Assembly: GCA_946533615.1 (NCBI GenBank)
Contig: CAMNBY010000217.1
Coordinates: 1-6,193, forward strand
From: an uncultured Clostridia bacterium
GTDB taxonomy: Bacteria; Bacillota; Clostridia; Oscillospirales; Ruminococcaceae
Direction: 5' to 3'
Length of the DNA stretch: 6,193 nt
Numbering within the stretch: the stretch's first letter is position 1; each line of letters begins with the position of its first letter. Below are positions 5,263-6,193 of this stretch, piece by piece. Both the position numbers and the translations under genes were made by a program. Below the pieces are notes generated by a model. The model made no database searches. It was not told the origin of the DNA and saw only the letters and a list, made by a program, of their open reading frames with translations.

Positions 5263-5310
5263 GAACCCCTCCGAAAGGGTGAGGTCAAGCTAAAGCTCGC
5301 GGAGGGGTTC
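5263..5310. repeat. Inverted repeat, 11-bp perfect arms
   Basis: GAACCCCTCCG (5263-5273) and CGGAGGGGTTC (5300-5310) are perfect inverted arms around a 26-nt loop that contains agctaaagct. Neither side has a T-tract, so it is not a standard terminator. Its left part, read on the minus strand (CACCCTTTCGGAGGGGTTCC), resembles the plus strand at 2032-2051, which suggests a dispersed repeat family. Confidence 0.7.
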
Positions 5311-5327
5311 GGGGCTTTGTGGTCGGC

Positions 5328-5437
5328 GGAATTGATAATGGAGAATTGACAGTTGAGAATGAGCGGTGCCGCCTTCGGCGGGATTATTGTTTTCCCGCTC
5401 AATTCTGCGCTCATAACAATTATCAACTATCAATTCC
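5328..5437. mobile_element. MITE-like palindromic element, ~110 bp, non-coding
   Basis: The ends are perfect 10-bp inverted repeats, GGAATTGATA (5328-5337) and TATCAATTCC (5428-5437). Further inward the arms match again in GTTGA (5352-5356) / TCAAC (5423-5427) and ATGAGCG (5359-5365) / CGCTCAT (5408-5414), separated by small indels. The centre holds a tight CCGCC/GGCGG hairpin (5369-5381), and GAGCGG (5361-5366) can pair with CCGCTC (5395-5400). No transposase is encoded. GAATTGA/ATTGACA-rich palindromes of this kind are common intergenic elements in Clostridia, as far as I recall. No clear target-site duplication is seen, so mobility is inferred only from structure. Confidence 0.6.
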
Positions 5438-5465
5438 AATTGTGCATTGTGAATTGAAAACAGCA

Positions 5466-5494
5466 TTGACTATATTGGCGCGATATGTTATAAT
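5466..5494 (+). promoter_or_regulatory. Sigma-A promoter of the SH3b-AraC pair
   Basis: -35 TTGACT (5466-5471), a 17-nt spacer, and -10 TATAAT (5489-5494). The hexamers and spacing are identical to the rplM promoter. The start site is predicted near 5501, about 22 nt before the ATG, so the gene appears strongly expressed unless repressed. Confidence 0.9.
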
Positions 5495-5508
5495 TAGCCT
5501 ATCAGATC

Positions 5509-5516
5509 AAAGGAGG
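5509..5516 (+). promoter_or_regulatory. SD site choosing between two in-frame ATGs
   Basis: AAAGGAGG ends directly against the first ATG (5517) and lies 6 nt before the second (5523). Spacing therefore selects the second ATG as the start of the SH3b protein. Confidence 0.85.
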
Positions 5517-5522
5517 ATGGCT

Positions 5523-5954
5523 ATGGCGACAGGAAAAGCAGAGGTAACGACCGCAGGACTGAAAGTGCGTAAGGGCGCAGGGCTCGGGTATCCGGTCATT
5601 GCGACCCTCAACAGGGGCGACATGATCGAGTTTACGGCACTGACGGGCGGCTGGTATCACATACGCTATAACGGCGAGCCCGCATTTGTTTTCGCCCAGT
5701 ACACAAAGCTTGTAAGCGAGAACCCCGAGAAGTCTGAATACAACGTGACCCCCGTGAACGAGCAATACGCGGTCATGGCGGCAGCCGTGAACATCAGGCG
5801 CGAGCCCTCTGTTTCGGGCGAGATCGTTGGAAAGCTCTTCAAGGGCGACGTGATCGAGGCCACAGGCGAAACTGCGGGCTGGCTCATCTTCAGCTACAAG
5901 GGTGAGAGCGGCTTTGTGATGGCTGAATACACGAAAAAGCGCTCGAAGGGGTGA
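5523..5954 (+). CDS. Tandem bacterial SH3 (SH3b) domain protein
   Basis: A 143-residue protein made almost only of two SH3b domains, at residues ~5-63 and ~81-138. Each has the hallmark first half (GLKVRKGAGLGYPVIATLNR, and VNIRREPSVSGEIVGKLFKG) and ends in a parallel strand block (GWYHIRYNGEPAFVFAQYTK, and GWLIFSYKGESGFVMAEYTK). SH3b domains usually bind cell-wall peptides or other ligands and are attached to secreted hydrolases. Here there is no signal peptide, membrane segment or catalytic domain, so the protein looks cytoplasmic, or is exported by another route. The two repeats are related but diverged, so the duplication is old. It lies 4 nt before the AraC-type regulator gene in one transcript, which hints at a sensing or partner role (inference). 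Confidence 0.9.
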   Translation: MATGKAEVTTAGLKVRKGAGLGYPVIATLNRGDMIEFTALTGGWYHIRYNGEPAFVFAQYTKLVSENPEKSEYNVTPVNEQYAVMAAAVNIRREPSVSGEIVGKLFKGDVIEATGETAGWLIFSYKGESGFVMAEYTKKRSKG

Positions 5955-5958
5955 GCAA

Positions 5959-6193
5959 ATGAACGTAGGCTCGGTAGGCTACGACCACGACCACGACAAC
6001 AGCTTTGTTTTTGAAAAGCCCGACGGCCCGGGGACGATGCTGCTGCTTCTTGTGAAGACGACGGCGCTTTTTACGATCTCGGGACGGGACTACAAGGTCA
6101 GGCCCGGCAGCTTTGTGCTGATACGCTATGACACGCCCTGCCGCTACCGCTCGGACGGCTGCGGCTATACCGACGACTGGGTGTTCATCGACT
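5959..6193 (+). CDS. AraC-family transcriptional regulator, N-terminal part (cut by window edge)
   Basis: The frame stays open to the right edge; 78 complete codons are visible. The ATG follows the SH3b stop by 4 nt, with a GGGGTGA SD that overlaps that stop codon, so translation is probably coupled. The visible part reads as the cupin-like sensor domain of AraC regulators: EKPDGPGTMLLLLVKTTALF, then SGRDYKVRPGSFVLIRYDTP and TDDWVFID, matching the usual pattern of a hydrophobic strand, a G-x-x-x-V-x-P-G/N-S-F turn, and a Tyr/Trp-rich strand ending in D-D-W. The DNA-binding helix-turn-helix half would lie beyond the window. The ligand is unknown; sugar-responsive control is typical of the family but not shown here. 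An Asp/His-rich start (YDHDHDN) is notable. Confidence 0.85.
   Translation, partial: MNVGSVGYDHDHDNSFVFEKPDGPGTMLLLLVKTTALFTISGRDYKVRPGSFVLIRYDTPCRYRSDGCGYTDDWVFID

Larger units (their letters stand above)
5136..5522. other. Divergent intergenic region between oadG and the SH3b gene
   Basis: About 387 bp without a gene. It contains the oadG promoter (minus strand), an AT-rich tract (5209-5235), a long-arm hairpin (5263-5310), a MITE-like inverted-repeat element (5328-5437), a small inverted repeat CAATTC/GAATTG (5431-5436, 5451-5456), and the promoter of the SH3b gene (plus strand). Open frames across it on either strand have no ribosome-binding site or recognisable protein content. Confidence 0.8.

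Noticed and set aside
5263..5310. Hairpin as a transcription terminator
   Set aside because: No T-tract follows it on either strand, and no gene ends nearby.
5202..5426. Open frame across the palindromic element (minus strand)
   Set aside because: It is built from the inverted repeats, has no SD and no protein-like composition.
5319..5522. Upstream extension of the SH3b frame
   Set aside because: It would cross the MITE-like element and the promoter; the SD at 5509-5516 and the promoter at 5466-5494 place the start at 5523.
1..6193. CRISPR arrays, tRNA genes, retron or phage-defence modules
   Set aside because: No regularly spaced direct repeats, no cloverleaf or T-loop sequence, and no reverse transcriptase, nuclease or integrase motifs are seen in any frame.

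Overview
The window looks like a chromosomal segment of a Gram-positive, anaerobic Clostridia-type bacterium, most likely a Ruminococcus or a close Oscillospiraceae relative. The genes are fairly GC-rich and the intergenic DNA is AT-rich. Promoters are near-consensus sigma-A type (TTGACT-17-TATAAT occurs twice), Shine-Dalgarno (SD) sequences are strong (AAAGGAGG), and there is a two-gene Na+-pumping decarboxylase cluster. The genus is inferred from overall character, not from a marker gene.

Layout, left to right. (1) The 3' part of an unrecognised coiled-coil protein (+ strand) runs in from the left edge. It converges on the rplM-rpsI ribosomal protein operon (- strand), and the two share one perfect 19-bp bidirectional terminator. 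rplM has a consensus promoter and a leader of about 95 nt that can form two hairpins, as expected of an autoregulatory r-protein leader. (2) A - strand group encodes a glucose-type PTS EIIA-like protein, a small basic-tailed protein that may be Sm-like, and a barstar-like protein. There are promoters before the first and second genes and one terminator at the end. (3) The oadG-oadB pair (- strand) encodes the gamma and beta membrane subunits of a biotin-dependent Na+-translocating decarboxylase, with its own promoter and terminator; no alpha subunit is in the window. (4) A divergent intergenic region of about 380 bp carries two inverted-repeat elements, one of them MITE-like. (5) A + strand pair follows: a protein made only of two SH3b domains, and 4 nt later the start of an AraC-type regulator that runs off the right edge.

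How the genes work together: rplM/rpsI supply 50S and 30S proteins. OadG anchors the decarboxylase complex and OadB carries the Na+ channel, coupling decarboxylation of a carboxylic acid (oxaloacetate or methylmalonyl-CoA) to a sodium gradient. The most unusual points are that the EIIA-like protein has Asn where the phosphorylated His should be, and that the barstar-like protein lacks the classical barnase-contacting Trp/Asp and has no toxin gene beside it. I see no clear evidence of an entirely new system. The EIIA-like / Sm-like / barstar-like cluster is the best candidate for undescribed biology.
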